Part shown: one piece after another, positions 27,504 to 35,321 of the stretch
Layout: each line of letters begins with the position of its first letter
Position numbering within the stretch: the first letter of the stretch is position 1
Source of the DNA: Pedococcus badiiscoriae
GTDB lineage: Bacteria > Actinomycetota > Actinomycetes > Actinomycetales > Dermatophilaceae
NCBI RefSeq assembly: GCF_013408925.1
Contig: NZ_JACCAB010000001.1
Coordinates: 3,100,001 to 3,164,000 of the forward strand
Direction: 5' to 3'
Length of the DNA: 64,000 nt
Program-made: the position numbers and the translations under genes
Notes under the pieces: generated by a model
The model's input: the letters and a program-made list of their open reading frames with translations, nothing else
What the model was told of the DNA's origin: nothing
Databases searched by the model: none

Positions 27504-28709
27504 TCAGCCGAGTTCACCCCGAGAAGGGCCGAACGGACGAGGCGCGAGGGACCCCGGGCGTCGTGCTGCCCGGCTGGGCGCGCTCGGGGCCGGGGAGACC
27601 GTGAGCTTGTTGATCTTCACGATGGTGGAGTCGTTCATCCCCAGGTAGACCGTGCCGTTGACGACCGCCACGGACTGCGCGCCGGCGGGCGCCGTGCTCA
27701 GCGGCGTCCAGGAAGTGCCGTCGATGCTGCGGTACACGCCGGTGGTCGTCAGGGCGTAGATGGAGCCGTCACCCGGCACCGCCAGGTCCGACAGTCCGCC
27801 GATGGCGGCCGTCTTCGCGGTCACACCGTCGAAGGTGGTGACGCCGTAGGCGGAACCCCCCGCGCACACGATCAGGTTCTTGAAGACCTCGACCCTGTTG
27901 GCGGCCACCGTGCCGCACGGCTGGTCGGCGGACGCGAGGGTCACCGTCGACCAGGTCGTGCCGTTGAAGGCCCGCAGTGGGGCACCCCCGGACACACCGC
28001 TCGCCTGCAGGTACATCGTGCCGTTGATCGCGGCAGCCCAGTAGTACCGCTCGTAACCGGTCTCGACGGCCGAGGTGTCCCTGGCGACCAGCTGCCAGGT
28101 CTGGCCTCCGTCGGTGGACCGGTAGGCCGCAGCGCCTCCGCCTGCCACGGCCGGGTCGTACTGACCGACCGAGCCGACCATCCACAGGTCGCTCCCGGTG
28201 AGGGTGGCGACGTCGAAGATGTGGTTCTCGGGGGCCTTCATCTGGTTGGTCCACGATCCGGTGGCGTTGGTGGCGTACCCCGCGTCGGCGGTCCACGGCA
28301 CGCGCGGGTCCGTCATCGGCGCATACATCGCGCCGTTGATCCTGCGGTAGGCGCTGATCTCCTCGGTCGGCACCTCGAGCAGGCTCCCCGAGAACGCCCC
28401 CGTGGCGGGGTCGAAGGTGTGCACCTGCTGTGGTCCGGTGTTCGCGTCATAGTCGCCGTAGGCGACGTACAGCTTCCCGTTGGCCATGCCGAGGTCGCGG
28501 ATGAGGTGGCCGGCGGCAGTGGGCTGGGCGGTGGCAAAGGGGTCCTTACCCACCACGGTCGTCGTGTGCGAGGGGACGGTGGTGGCCTTGACGGCCCTGG
28601 CCCCCTGGCTGGGGCTCGCCGCGGCGGCCACCATGCCGATGGATGCGGCAGCGATCGTGGTGGCGATCGTGGTGGCGAGGACGGTGGCGGCCATGGTCCG
28701 GATCTGCAT
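27504..28709 (-). CDS. Secreted beta-propeller-like protein
   Basis: 401 residues from the ATG at 28709 (GGGAG five bases upstream); the frame is open 35 codons further upstream, but those residues are not signal-like. Residues 1-30 are a signal peptide with a long Thr/Ala core (TVLATTIATTIAAASIGMVA). The rest is repeated beta-strand units with Asp-box-like motifs (YRSTDGGQTWQLV, YRSIDGTSWTPL), as in sialidase/BNR-type propellers. No catalytic set was identified, so it may only bind a ligand. The tail is basic and Pro-rich. Confidence 0.75.
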   Translation of the reverse strand: MQIRTMAATVLATTIATTIAAASIGMVAAAASPSQGARAVKATTVPSHTTTVVGKDPFATAQPTAAGHLIRDLGMANGKLYVAYGDYDANTGPQQVHTFDPATGAFSGSLLEVPTEEISAYRRINGAMYAPMTDPRVPWTADAGYATNATGSWTNQMKAPENHIFDVATLTGSDLWMVGSVGQYDPAVAGGGAAAYRSTDGGQTWQLVARDTSAVETGYERYYWAAAINGTMYLQASGVSGGAPLRAFNGTTWSTVTLASADQPCGTVAANRVEVFKNLIVCAGGSAYGVTTFDGVTAKTAAIGGLSDLAVPGDGSIYALTTTGVYRSIDGTSWTPLSTAPAGAQSVAVVNGTVYLGMNDSTIVKINKLTVSPAPSAPSRAARRPGSLAPRPFGPSRGELG

Positions 28710-28948
28710 GCTGACTCCCACGGTGGATGCCTGTTGCCCGCAGGGCCGCAGTGGCCCGACGCAGGAGTGCCGACCCGAGATGGGGCGCCGACACCAAGCC
28801 TTCCGCGCCATCAAGCCAACGCAAACGGCTTTACCAAACCTTTAACGAGTTGTTCTGCTGTTTACCGAACGTAGGGGAAACCACCATGCTTTGATCGTCC
28901 CACCGAGACGGAAGAACCCTTCCGAACCACTCCATGCGGGGAGAGACC

Positions 28949-29350
28949 ATGACAAACGAGCTGGCGACCGTCATCGAGGGACGACTGTCTGAGAAGGGGT
29001 GGTCAGTCGCGCGTTTCACCGTCGAGAGCGGCGTGAGTGCGGACGTCGTGGCCGGTCTCCTCGGTCCCGAGCAGCTCCCTTGCATGCCGGACGAGTCGAC
29101 GCTCGTGCGGCTCGCGAAGTCACTGGATCTGCCCTACCGGCAGCTCGTGGTCGCAGCCGGCGTGGCGTGTGGGCTCCCGAAGAACCAGGAGGGCGAGCCC
29201 ACGTTCGTCCTGCGTTTCGTCACGAACCAGGAGCTGCTCAACGAGCTGCGCCGCCGGCTCGTGCGCGGTCGGAACAACGCTGATGCGCAGCAGCGTCGGC
29301 TGACCCACCTCGCCCTCATGCAACAGGCGCTGGTGAGCGAGGCCAGCTGA
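28949..29350 (+). CDS. XRE-like helix-turn-helix protein
   Basis: 133 residues from the ATG at 28949 after GGGGAGAGA. Residues about 6-65 resemble a helix-turn-helix of the XRE type: WSVARFTVESGVSADVVAGL is followed by ESTLVRLAKSLDLPYRQLVVAAG. The C-terminal half is helical and charged (LLNELRRRLVRGRNNADAQ). Probably a DNA-binding regulator. It is divergent from the secreted propeller (239-base gap with AT-rich patches) and upstream of the Cys-repeat gene. A terminator follows. Confidence 0.7.
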   Translation: MTNELATVIEGRLSEKGWSVARFTVESGVSADVVAGLLGPEQLPCMPDESTLVRLAKSLDLPYRQLVVAAGVACGLPKNQEGEPTFVLRFVTNQELLNELRRRLVRGRNNADAQQRRLTHLALMQQALVSEAS

Positions 29351-29383
29351 CGGACGGCCGGGTACCCCGCCGGAGCAAAGCAA

Positions 29384-29416
29384 GAAGGACCCTCCACGCA
29401 GCGTGGAGGGTCCTTC
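29384..29416 (+). terminator. Hairpin terminator after the XRE-like gene
   Basis: GAAGGACCCTCCACGC and its exact reverse complement are separated by one base; the practical stem is about 14 bases with a short loop. It starts 34 bases after the stop. A TGTG-rich tract rather than a T-run follows. Confidence 0.8.
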
Positions 29417-29427
29417 CGTGTGTGGTG

Positions 29428-29451
29428 TGTGGTGTGCGGAGGGGGAGTTCA
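29428..29451. repeat. Partial copy of the tRNA-Leu 3' end
   Basis: This stretch matches 21 of 24 bases of 35084-35107, the CCA end and acceptor/T-arm part of tRNA-Leu(GAG), in the same orientation. Both copies follow a hairpin ending GGGTCCTT and a TGTGGTGT tract. No full tRNA can be folded here. The rest of the 367-base gap (29351-29717) holds the hairpin and an apparently non-coding leader for the Cys-repeat gene; no ORF is supported in it. Confidence 0.45.
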
Positions 29452-29717
29452 TTTGTCGCAGGGGCCCGTTCGGGCTGAACTACGGCGGATGCCGGAGTCC
29501 ACGAGCGGTTGAGGGTCCTAACGTGAGGATGTTGGGTTCAAGCACCGTTCGCCCGTAACAGCGAGCAGACGGCGCGTGAGTCGTTCGAGGTCACGGCGGC
29601 TCCCCTCACCCCACGGGGCTTGCTTGCGACGTGCCTACGAGGCCGGACATCCATCGAGCGGCGCCTGACGCTGGGCCATTCAACACATTCGAGGGTTTTC
29701 CGGGGAGATGAAGGACC

Positions 29718-31676
29718 GTGGCTAGTGAATCTGTCGTATCCGACCTCACCGCAGCGGCCAACGCCATCAAGGCGCTGTCCACAGACGAGGACCGGTTCCG
29801 GGCGTTGTTCGATGCCTTCCGTGCTACCGATGCGGACTCCTACCTGCGCCTGCTCGAGGAGGCCAAGGTCTCCGACCGGGCCGAGCTGGTGTGCGGATGG
29901 CTGTGCAGCAAGGACTGCGTGCTTCGATGTCTGGAGCTGTGCGGGCCTCCCCGGGACGAGGTCGTCCCCGATGTCCGGGAGCTCGCTGACCTGATCGTCA
30001 AGGTCACGCAGGACGAGGAGCTCGTCGAGCGCCTCGCCGGCTCGGTCGTCGAGCCCGACGCGAAGGCCTGGCAGGCCCTGGTCGCCGAGCTGAAGGCCGA
30101 ACGTCTCTGTCATCTGCTGTGCCACTGGGTCTGCACCGTGCACTGCCGGTTGCGCTGTGACCGTCTCGACACGAGAGCGACCCTGTCGGTCCGCCATCTC
30201 GTCGACGAGCTGACCGCGGCGGGTGGGGCCATCAGGGACCTCCTGGCCGACAAGGGTGCCTTCGCCGAGGCCACCAAGGCCGCCCTGGCGGGCGACTGCG
30301 AGCTGATGCGCGGCGTGCTCACCCGGGCCAAGCTGGACTCGCGGTGCCAATGGGTCTGCGAGCTGTTCTGCACCTGGCGCTGTATCCGGGTCTGCATCGA
30401 GCTCTGCCGACAGTTCCCCCTCGAGAAGGCGGACACCTCGCTCTCGGAGGCGTATGCGTTCGCGCAGGCCACCGCGCGGCTCGTCAAGCACCCGGAGGTG
30501 CTGACCGCCCTGGTCGACGCTGTGGAGCAGGCCGACGCCGCGAAGTTTGCCGAGATCGTGACGAAGCTAGAGCTGCAACGGTTCTGCATCCAGCTGTGCC
30601 ACTGGGTCTGCTCGTGGCACTGCCGCCTGCTCTGCCGCTGCGTCTGCCATCCGGTGCGAGCACCGTTCTTCACGCAGGTCGGGCACTTCAACATCACGTC
30701 GGACATCAGCTCCTCGACGGGTCTGACGAACAAGGGTCTCGCCTTCGCCGGGCTCTACTACGGCGGTGGCCCGGGGTTCGCCTTCCAGGGACTCCTCGAG
30801 CTGCGCGGATACTGCCCTGCGGACTCGCCCATCGACGGCACCGCGATGAAGTACCGCTTCCTCCTGGCGGGTTCCAACACGCCGGTCACCGGCGGCCGCG
30901 TCGGGCAGGTGGACGTGGGGTCCCGCATGGTCAACTGGCCGAAGCAGGATGGCTCCGGCACCACGATCGCCGGGACCGACTCGATTCCTCAGTCCCTGGT
31001 GATCGCCGGGTCGCCCCAGGTCGACGCCACGCCGCCGAACGTCGGCGACCCCTGGACCGGCCCGGGCATCCACACCATCGTCCCCGATGGCGATGGATGG
31101 GTCGTCGTCGACCCGGGCGCGTCGGCGTTCACCACCCTCATGGGGCTGGAGAGCACGGTCGATGCTCCCGGCGGCGCGCCGCTGCCCGGCTCCGACGCGG
31201 GCCAGGCTGTCCTCAACCCGCGGTCCGGCCAGGATCTCGGGATCGTGTTCGAGGCGACCCGTGTCTCGAACCCGATGGCCAGCCCACCCGACTACACCAA
31301 CAGCCTGACCAAGCTCCACGTCAACAACTGGGGCGAGGTCAACGAGCTGTCGATCCAGCAGTTCGCCAACCCGGTCACCCTCGGGTGCACGCCGATCGAC
31401 AGTGCACTCGACGTCGACTACACGGCAGACCACGAGCTGATGGCGGCCTGGGACCTGTCCATCACCAGCTTCTCGTCGTCGGCGCCGGGCAGTGTCGCCA
31501 GCGGAACTGTCCCGCGGGGACAGTTCGGGACGGTCAGCGAGGTCACGACGAGCTGGAAGCCCTGCTCCTACCTGGTCAGCATGTCCACGCGAGCGGCCCT
31601 GACCACCGGGCTGATCGACAACCAGGGGACGTCCAGCCAGATCACCTTCTGCGTCGGCGTCCACGGCGGAGGCTGA
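29718..31676 (+). CDS. Cys-every-four repeat protein with beta-rich C-terminal domain (novel family candidate)
   Basis: 652 residues, GTG start with GAAGGA upstream. Residues 1-310 contain four similar helical units of about 75 residues. Each ends in a helix with Cys at every fourth position: C59-63-67-71-75; C131-135-139-143-147; C210-214-218-222-226-230; C290-294-298-302-306, then 308 and 310. That is 23 Cys in four stripes (for example CQWVCELFCTWRC). Residues 315-652 are beta-rich (FFTQVGHFNITSDISSSTG, MKYRFLLAG, GDGWVVVDPG) with few Cys. No signal peptide or membrane helix. The stripe pattern recalls Cu(I)-storing Csp four-helix bundles. Metal binding is inference and the family is not one I can name. 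Confidence 0.8.
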   Translation: MASESVVSDLTAAANAIKALSTDEDRFRALFDAFRATDADSYLRLLEEAKVSDRAELVCGWLCSKDCVLRCLELCGPPRDEVVPDVRELADLIVKVTQDEELVERLAGSVVEPDAKAWQALVAELKAERLCHLLCHWVCTVHCRLRCDRLDTRATLSVRHLVDELTAAGGAIRDLLADKGAFAEATKAALAGDCELMRGVLTRAKLDSRCQWVCELFCTWRCIRVCIELCRQFPLEKADTSLSEAYAFAQATARLVKHPEVLTALVDAVEQADAAKFAEIVTKLELQRFCIQLCHWVCSWHCRLLCRCVCHPVRAPFFTQVGHFNITSDISSSTGLTNKGLAFAGLYYGGGPGFAFQGLLELRGYCPADSPIDGTAMKYRFLLAGSNTPVTGGRVGQVDVGSRMVNWPKQDGSGTTIAGTDSIPQSLVIAGSPQVDATPPNVGDPWTGPGIHTIVPDGDGWVVVDPGASAFTTLMGLESTVDAPGGAPLPGSDAGQAVLNPRSGQDLGIVFEATRVSNPMASPPDYTNSLTKLHVNNWGEVNELSIQQFANPVTLGCTPIDSALDVDYTADHELMAAWDLSITSFSSSAPGSVASGTVPRGQFGTVSEVTTSWKPCSYLVSMSTRAALTTGLIDNQGTSSQITFCVGVHGGG

Positions 31677-31683
31677 GGGGCGT

Positions 31684-31717
31684 CCGGTCCGGGCACGCAG
31701 GGCCCTGCCCGGACCGG
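31684..31717. terminator. Bidirectional hairpin between convergent genes
   Basis: CCGGTCCGGGCA and its exact reverse complement flank a 10-base loop, 8 bases after the Cys-repeat gene stop and 26 bases before the stop of the convergent membrane pseudogene. Confidence 0.65.
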
Positions 31718-31742
31718 CCTGTGGCCTGCTTGAGTATGTCGC

Positions 31743-32495
31743 CTACTTGAGGATGTTCACCGCGCGGGCGACGACAAGCGCCGTGGTGGACAGGGCGATC
31801 ACCGACTGGCTCGCCATCAGCGACTTGGCCCAGCGGCTCAGCGGCATGGTGTCGGTGGGCGAGAACGCGAACACGTTCGTCAGACTGACGTACAGGTAGT
31901 CGACGAAGAGCGGTTCCCAGTCCGGGGCCGCCAGGTGGGGTTCGGTCATCTGCGGGAACAGGAAGTCGGGATGCGGACGGATGCCGTTGGCGCGGTTGAA
32001 AGGGCCCCCGCGGTCCAGCTCCCAGTACCAGATCCCGAAGGCGATGACGTTGGTCGCATAGATCGCCGCTCCGGTCGCCAAGAGTCCGACGGCATCCTGA
32101 CCCGTCGTTCCGCGCACGATGTGGATGTCCAGGGACGCCGCGGCGATGGCGTTGTCGACCGTGATCGCGGCGACGACCCCCACGCTGGCCAGCCGCCCGA
32201 GCCGGGTCGAGCGGTTCAGCCTGACGGGGTTGATCACGGAGAGGATCACCAGCAGGAGCAGCTCGAGGGCCGGGATGAGCTATCTCGGCTGGAGGCCGTA
32301 GCGGTCGGGGAGCCGTAGCTGCAACGCGATCGCAGCGAGGATCGCCAGCGCCACGGGCAGACGGTTCTCCGGACTCGTGGCTCGCAGCCACGCCGGAGTG
32401 TGCACCTGCCCGTGCTCGATCTCGCCGAGGAGGTGGGCGAGACGGGCATGCCTGCTCTGGTCGGAGGGGTCCACTGTCGGTCGGTCTTCGGCCAT
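31743..32495 (-). pseudogene. Membrane protein (DUF1345-like) interrupted by an in-frame TAG
   Basis: One continuous frame of about 250 codons from the ATG at 32495 is broken by a single TAG at 32280-32282, with no frameshift. Before it the protein ends DRYGLQPR; after it LIPALELLLLVILSVINP continues directly as the rest of a membrane helix. The distal part has further helices and ends VDYLYVSLTNVFAFSPTDTM and SVIALSTTALVVARAVNILK, which resembles DUF1345-type proteins. A TGG codon would need only one base change. It lies 17 bases downstream of the antiporter, so it was probably the third gene of that operon. A GTG at 32249 could allow a truncated product. Confidence 0.8.
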
Positions 32496-32512
32496 GTCAG
32501 CAAGTATCGGCT

Positions 32513-33679
32513 TCAGCCGGTCGCCGGCGTGACCCGTTGGGGCGGCGCGCCGTGCCTGGCGACCGTGACGACCCTCCCGGACAGGGCGGCAGTGAGGGCG
32601 ACCGTGACGAGCGCCCCCAGGAGGATCGCGGTGTTCTCCGCGGGGTGCAGCACGCCGAGCGTGGTGCCGAGGGTGGCCGCTGCGACCGGCACGCCCAGCT
32701 GGGCTGAGGTCACCAGCGCCACCGGCCACGGCTGACCGGTGAAGCCCATCATCCCATGCACGAGTGCCGCGGACAGCCCGAGGGCCACGCCCAGACCGAT
32801 GGCGTCGGGGTGCTGCGCCAGCTCGCGGAGGTTGAGCGAGCTGCCCAGCCAGACGAAGAAGATCGGTGCGAAGAACCCCTCGGTCAGGGCGAAGACCTGC
32901 TTGCTCAGCCGGCGGGGTTCTCCGAGGCCGGCGAGGGCCAGGCCCATCGCGAAGCCGGCCAGCATGATCGAGACGTGCATGACGGTGGCGATGGCGGACA
33001 GGGCGAACAGCAGGGCGAGTGTCGACCGCAGCTCGACCGCGAGGCCGTTCTCCTCTGAGACGCCGTGAACCCGCTGGCGGAGCCCACGCCGCTCAAGGGT
33101 CCTCAGCAGCGCGAACACGACGAGGCCGCCCGCGATGACCAGGACTGCCCCGACCGCTGCCCGTGCCACGTGCCTGGGGTCGATGACCAGCGGCAGGAGC
33201 ACGATGGAGACCGCATCCGCGAGGGCGATCTGGGGAACCATCTCGACCATGGCCCGGCTGGACAACGGAGCTCCCGCCAGGGCCGGCATGATCAGGGACG
33301 CCGAGGACGAGGTGAGCAGCACGGCATACAGGGCGGTGTGGCCGGTGCCGAAGAGGTGCGCGAGGACGAGCGCGACGGGAACCGAGAGGGCGCCGATGCC
33401 GACGGCGCGGGCCACGCCCCGGAGAGCACCTGCGCGCAGCGCGGGGTCTCGCAGCGGGACGTGCGAGCCCGCGACGAGCATGACCAGCGCGAAGCCGACC
33501 TGGGCCAGGAAGGCGAAGGTGCTGTTGGTGCTGTCGAGGACCCGGAACCCCGTGGCGCCGAGGGCGATCCCGACAGCCAGCTCCCCGACGACGACAGGCA
33601 GGCGGGCCAGCCGTTGCACCGCAAGGAGTGGGCCCAGGAGCGCGACCGCGCAGACGAGGGCGAGCTGGGCGAAGGTCAC
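32513..33679 (-). CDS. CPA2-type cation:proton antiporter
   Basis: 388 residues, hydrophobic throughout with about twelve helices (LPVVVGELAVGIALGATG, LLTSSSASLIMPALAGAPLS, FAPIFFVWLGSSLNL). It matches the membrane core of Na+/H+ or K+/H+ exchangers of the CPA2 family; the soluble TrkA-N regulatory domain is absent. The GTG at 33679 overlaps the stop of a 37-residue ORF by four bases. The long upstream open frame has no family similarity and is ignored. Ion specificity unknown. Confidence 0.83.
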   Translation of the reverse strand: MTFAQLALVCAVALLGPLLAVQRLARLPVVVGELAVGIALGATGFRVLDSTNSTFAFLAQVGFALVMLVAGSHVPLRDPALRAGALRGVARAVGIGALSVPVALVLAHLFGTGHTALYAVLLTSSSASLIMPALAGAPLSSRAMVEMVPQIALADAVSIVLLPLVIDPRHVARAAVGAVLVIAGGLVVFALLRTLERRGLRQRVHGVSEENGLAVELRSTLALLFALSAIATVMHVSIMLAGFAMGLALAGLGEPRRLSKQVFALTEGFFAPIFFVWLGSSLNLRELAQHPDAIGLGVALGLSAALVHGMMGFTGQPWPVALVTSAQLGVPVAAATLGTTLGVLHPAENTAILLGALVTVALTAALSGRVVTVARHGAPPQRVTPATG

Positions 33680-33789
33680 GACCGTGCCACGAGGAGCTCG
33701 GACGCCACGTGCGGGTTCGTCGTGGGCAACAGCGGCAGCTGAGCCGGGACGGTCGCCGGGGGAGTGGGGACCTTGTCGTTCTTCGGCAT
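33676..33789 (-). CDS. 37-residue ORF translationally coupled to the antiporter
   Basis: Starts at the ATG at 33789 with AAAGGA about 8 bases upstream; its TGA overlaps the antiporter GTG (GTGA). The product begins MPKNDKVPTPPATVPAQLP and has no membrane helix; it is rich in Pro. It may be a small accessory protein or a leader peptide that sets antiporter translation. No homologue is known to me. Confidence 0.5.
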   Translation of the reverse strand: MPKNDKVPTPPATVPAQLPLLPTTNPHVASELLVARS

Positions 33790-33943
33790 TCCGGATGTCC
33801 TTTGTCGTCCGTCGGTGGGGAAGCGTAGCGCTCAGGTGGCGACTTTCCTGAGCCCCGGCTGAGGCGCTCCGTAACTCCCTCGGCTGCGACCTCGTTAGCC
33901 AGCTGACCTCGCTTGGCTGTGCTCGTCCTCGATGGGAGTACCC

Positions 33944-34999
33944 ATGAAGCTCCGAACCCCTTTCACCGTGGCCACGATCGGCACCTGCGCCCTGGCTGCG
34001 GCCGCGGTGAGCAGCCCGTCGGCCACGGCTGACACCGCGGTCTCGATGTCGGCCGCCAAGTCGATCCTGTGGTCGACCGCAGGCGCGCCGGCGGCACCGA
34101 GCACGCCGTCGCCCACGGCGCTGGCCAACAACCTCATCTTCCACGGAGGGGTGGTGGAGCACACGCCCAAGGTGTTCGTCACCTACTGGGGGACGGAGTG
34201 GAAGGCAGGCTTCCACGCCGGGCCGAAGAACGCGTACAGCAACTCCTCGGCCATGAACTACGTCAACGCCTTCTTCGCCCACGTGGGCGGTAGCCGGTGG
34301 AACGGCACCCAGACCCAGTACTGCGACAACATCGCCCCGGGGAGCACGACCTGCTCCGGGAGCCCGCTCGCGCGGTACATCACCAACCCCGCCAAGGTCC
34401 TCGGCGGCACCTGGGTCGACAGCACCCCGGCGCCGGCGACCATCGTCACCACCGGGCTGGCCGAGAACCTCACCAACGACCCGATCGCGGCGGAGGCGGT
34501 CAAGGCTTCGCAGCACTTCGGCTACCAGCCCGACGCGACCTACTTCGTCTTCACGCCTCCCGGGCACACGGCCACGGCATACGGGTCGGTGTACTGCGCC
34601 TACCACTCCGAGGTGACCAACATCGGCGGGCACGGGATCCGGTACTCGTTCATGCCGTACACCCCTGAGCAGGGTGCCGGCTGCGGCGGCAACAGCGTGA
34701 ACCACACGAACGACGCCTTCGGGCACGGCTACTTCGACAGCTACTCGCTTGCGGGCGGCCACGAGTATGCCGAGGCCGTCACCGACCCTGACGCCTGGCC
34801 GACCCAGGACGGCTGGAACGACGCGACCACCTCGGAGAACGGCGACAAGTGCGCCTACTTCCACCCGGCCAACATCACGCTCGGGGCCTACTACTTCGCG
34901 GTCCAGCCGATGTGGAGCAACGAGGCGAACTCGGGGGCAGGCGGGTGCGCGATGTCCCGGGGCACCGGACCTGCGCCCGTCCCGTCCAGCGTCCCCTGA
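33944..34999 (+). CDS. Secreted EXORDIUM/PHI-1-like protein
   Basis: 351 residues from the ATG at 33944 (GGGAG upstream). Residues 1-29 form a signal peptide (TIGTCALAAAAVSSPSATA). The mature part includes GGVVEHTPKVFVTYWGTEW, YQPDATYFVFTPPGH and the motif GGHEYAEAVTDPDAWP, close to the HE-x-AE-x-xT-(N/D)P pattern of plant EXORDIUM and its bacterial relatives. Several Cys could form disulfides. The His-Glu motif hints at metal binding, but no enzyme activity is established. It is the last gene before tRNA-Leu. Confidence 0.7.
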   Translation: MKLRTPFTVATIGTCALAAAAVSSPSATADTAVSMSAAKSILWSTAGAPAAPSTPSPTALANNLIFHGGVVEHTPKVFVTYWGTEWKAGFHAGPKNAYSNSSAMNYVNAFFAHVGGSRWNGTQTQYCDNIAPGSTTCSGSPLARYITNPAKVLGGTWVDSTPAPATIVTTGLAENLTNDPIAAEAVKASQHFGYQPDATYFVFTPPGHTATAYGSVYCAYHSEVTNIGGHGIRYSFMPYTPEQGAGCGGNSVNHTNDAFGHGYFDSYSLAGGHEYAEAVTDPDAWPTQDGWNDATTSENGDKCAYFHPANITLGAYYFAVQPMWSNEANSGAGGCAMSRGTGPAPVPSSVP

Positions 35000-35040
35000 C
35001 CTGGCCTACGAACCCGGCGCACAGTCCGCTCGGTTCATTA

Positions 35041-35085
35041 CACAGCAAAGGACCCGACGAAAAGCGTGTCGGGTCCTTTGCTGTG
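35041..35085 (-). terminator. Perfect 18-bp hairpin next to tRNA-Leu
   Basis: CACAGCAAAGGACCCGAC and its exact reverse complement flank a 9-base loop (35059-35067). It abuts the CCA end of tRNA-Leu, so it terminates that minus-strand transcript, and it lies 41 bases past the EXORDIUM-like gene, which it may also terminate. Confidence 0.85.
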
Positions 35086-35173
35086 TGGTGTCCGGAGGGG
35101 GACTTGAACCCCCACGCCCGATAAAGGGCACTAGCACCTCAAGCTAGCGCGTCTGCCATTCCGCCACCCGGAC
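35086..35173 (-). tRNA. tRNA-Leu (anticodon GAG)
   Basis: 88 bases including an encoded CCA. The acceptor stem GTCCGGG pairs with TCCGGAC (one G-T). The anticodon stem CTAGC/GCTAG encloses the loop TTGAGGT, giving GAG. The variable arm is long, as in class II tRNAs (TGCCCTTTATCGGGCG region), and the T-arm is GGGGGTTCAAGTCCCCC. Reads CUC and CUU leucine codons. Confidence 0.95.
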
Positions 35174-35321
35174 AAGGTGCTGAGCAGGCCCCTTGGGGAG
35201 CGCCTGCTGCGACCCGGAACGATAGCACGCAGCGTGCCCCTTCTCCCAAACGGCCCAGCCCACAACGGAACCCGCCAGCTGTCAGCCGCACGGCACACCG
35301 CAGGCGCCTAGTCTGGACAGC

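Noticed and set aside
27306..28874. 522-residue plus-strand open frame
   Set aside because: It is antisense to the secreted propeller, which has a signal peptide and ribosome site.
29417..29436. GTGTGTGG simple repeat as a phase-variable tract
   Set aside because: It is short, impure and outside any gene; better explained as part of the tRNA-end-like stretch.
33790..33943. Hairpin-like GCGCTCAGG/CTGAGGCGC pieces before the EXORDIUM-like gene
   Set aside because: Pairing is broken by an unmatched base and the arms are short, so no terminator or riboswitch can be supported.
35219..35249. Sigma-70-like promoter for tRNA-Leu
   Set aside because: Candidate -10 (TATCGT) and -35 (TTGGGA) are 19 bases apart, too loose to list as a feature.
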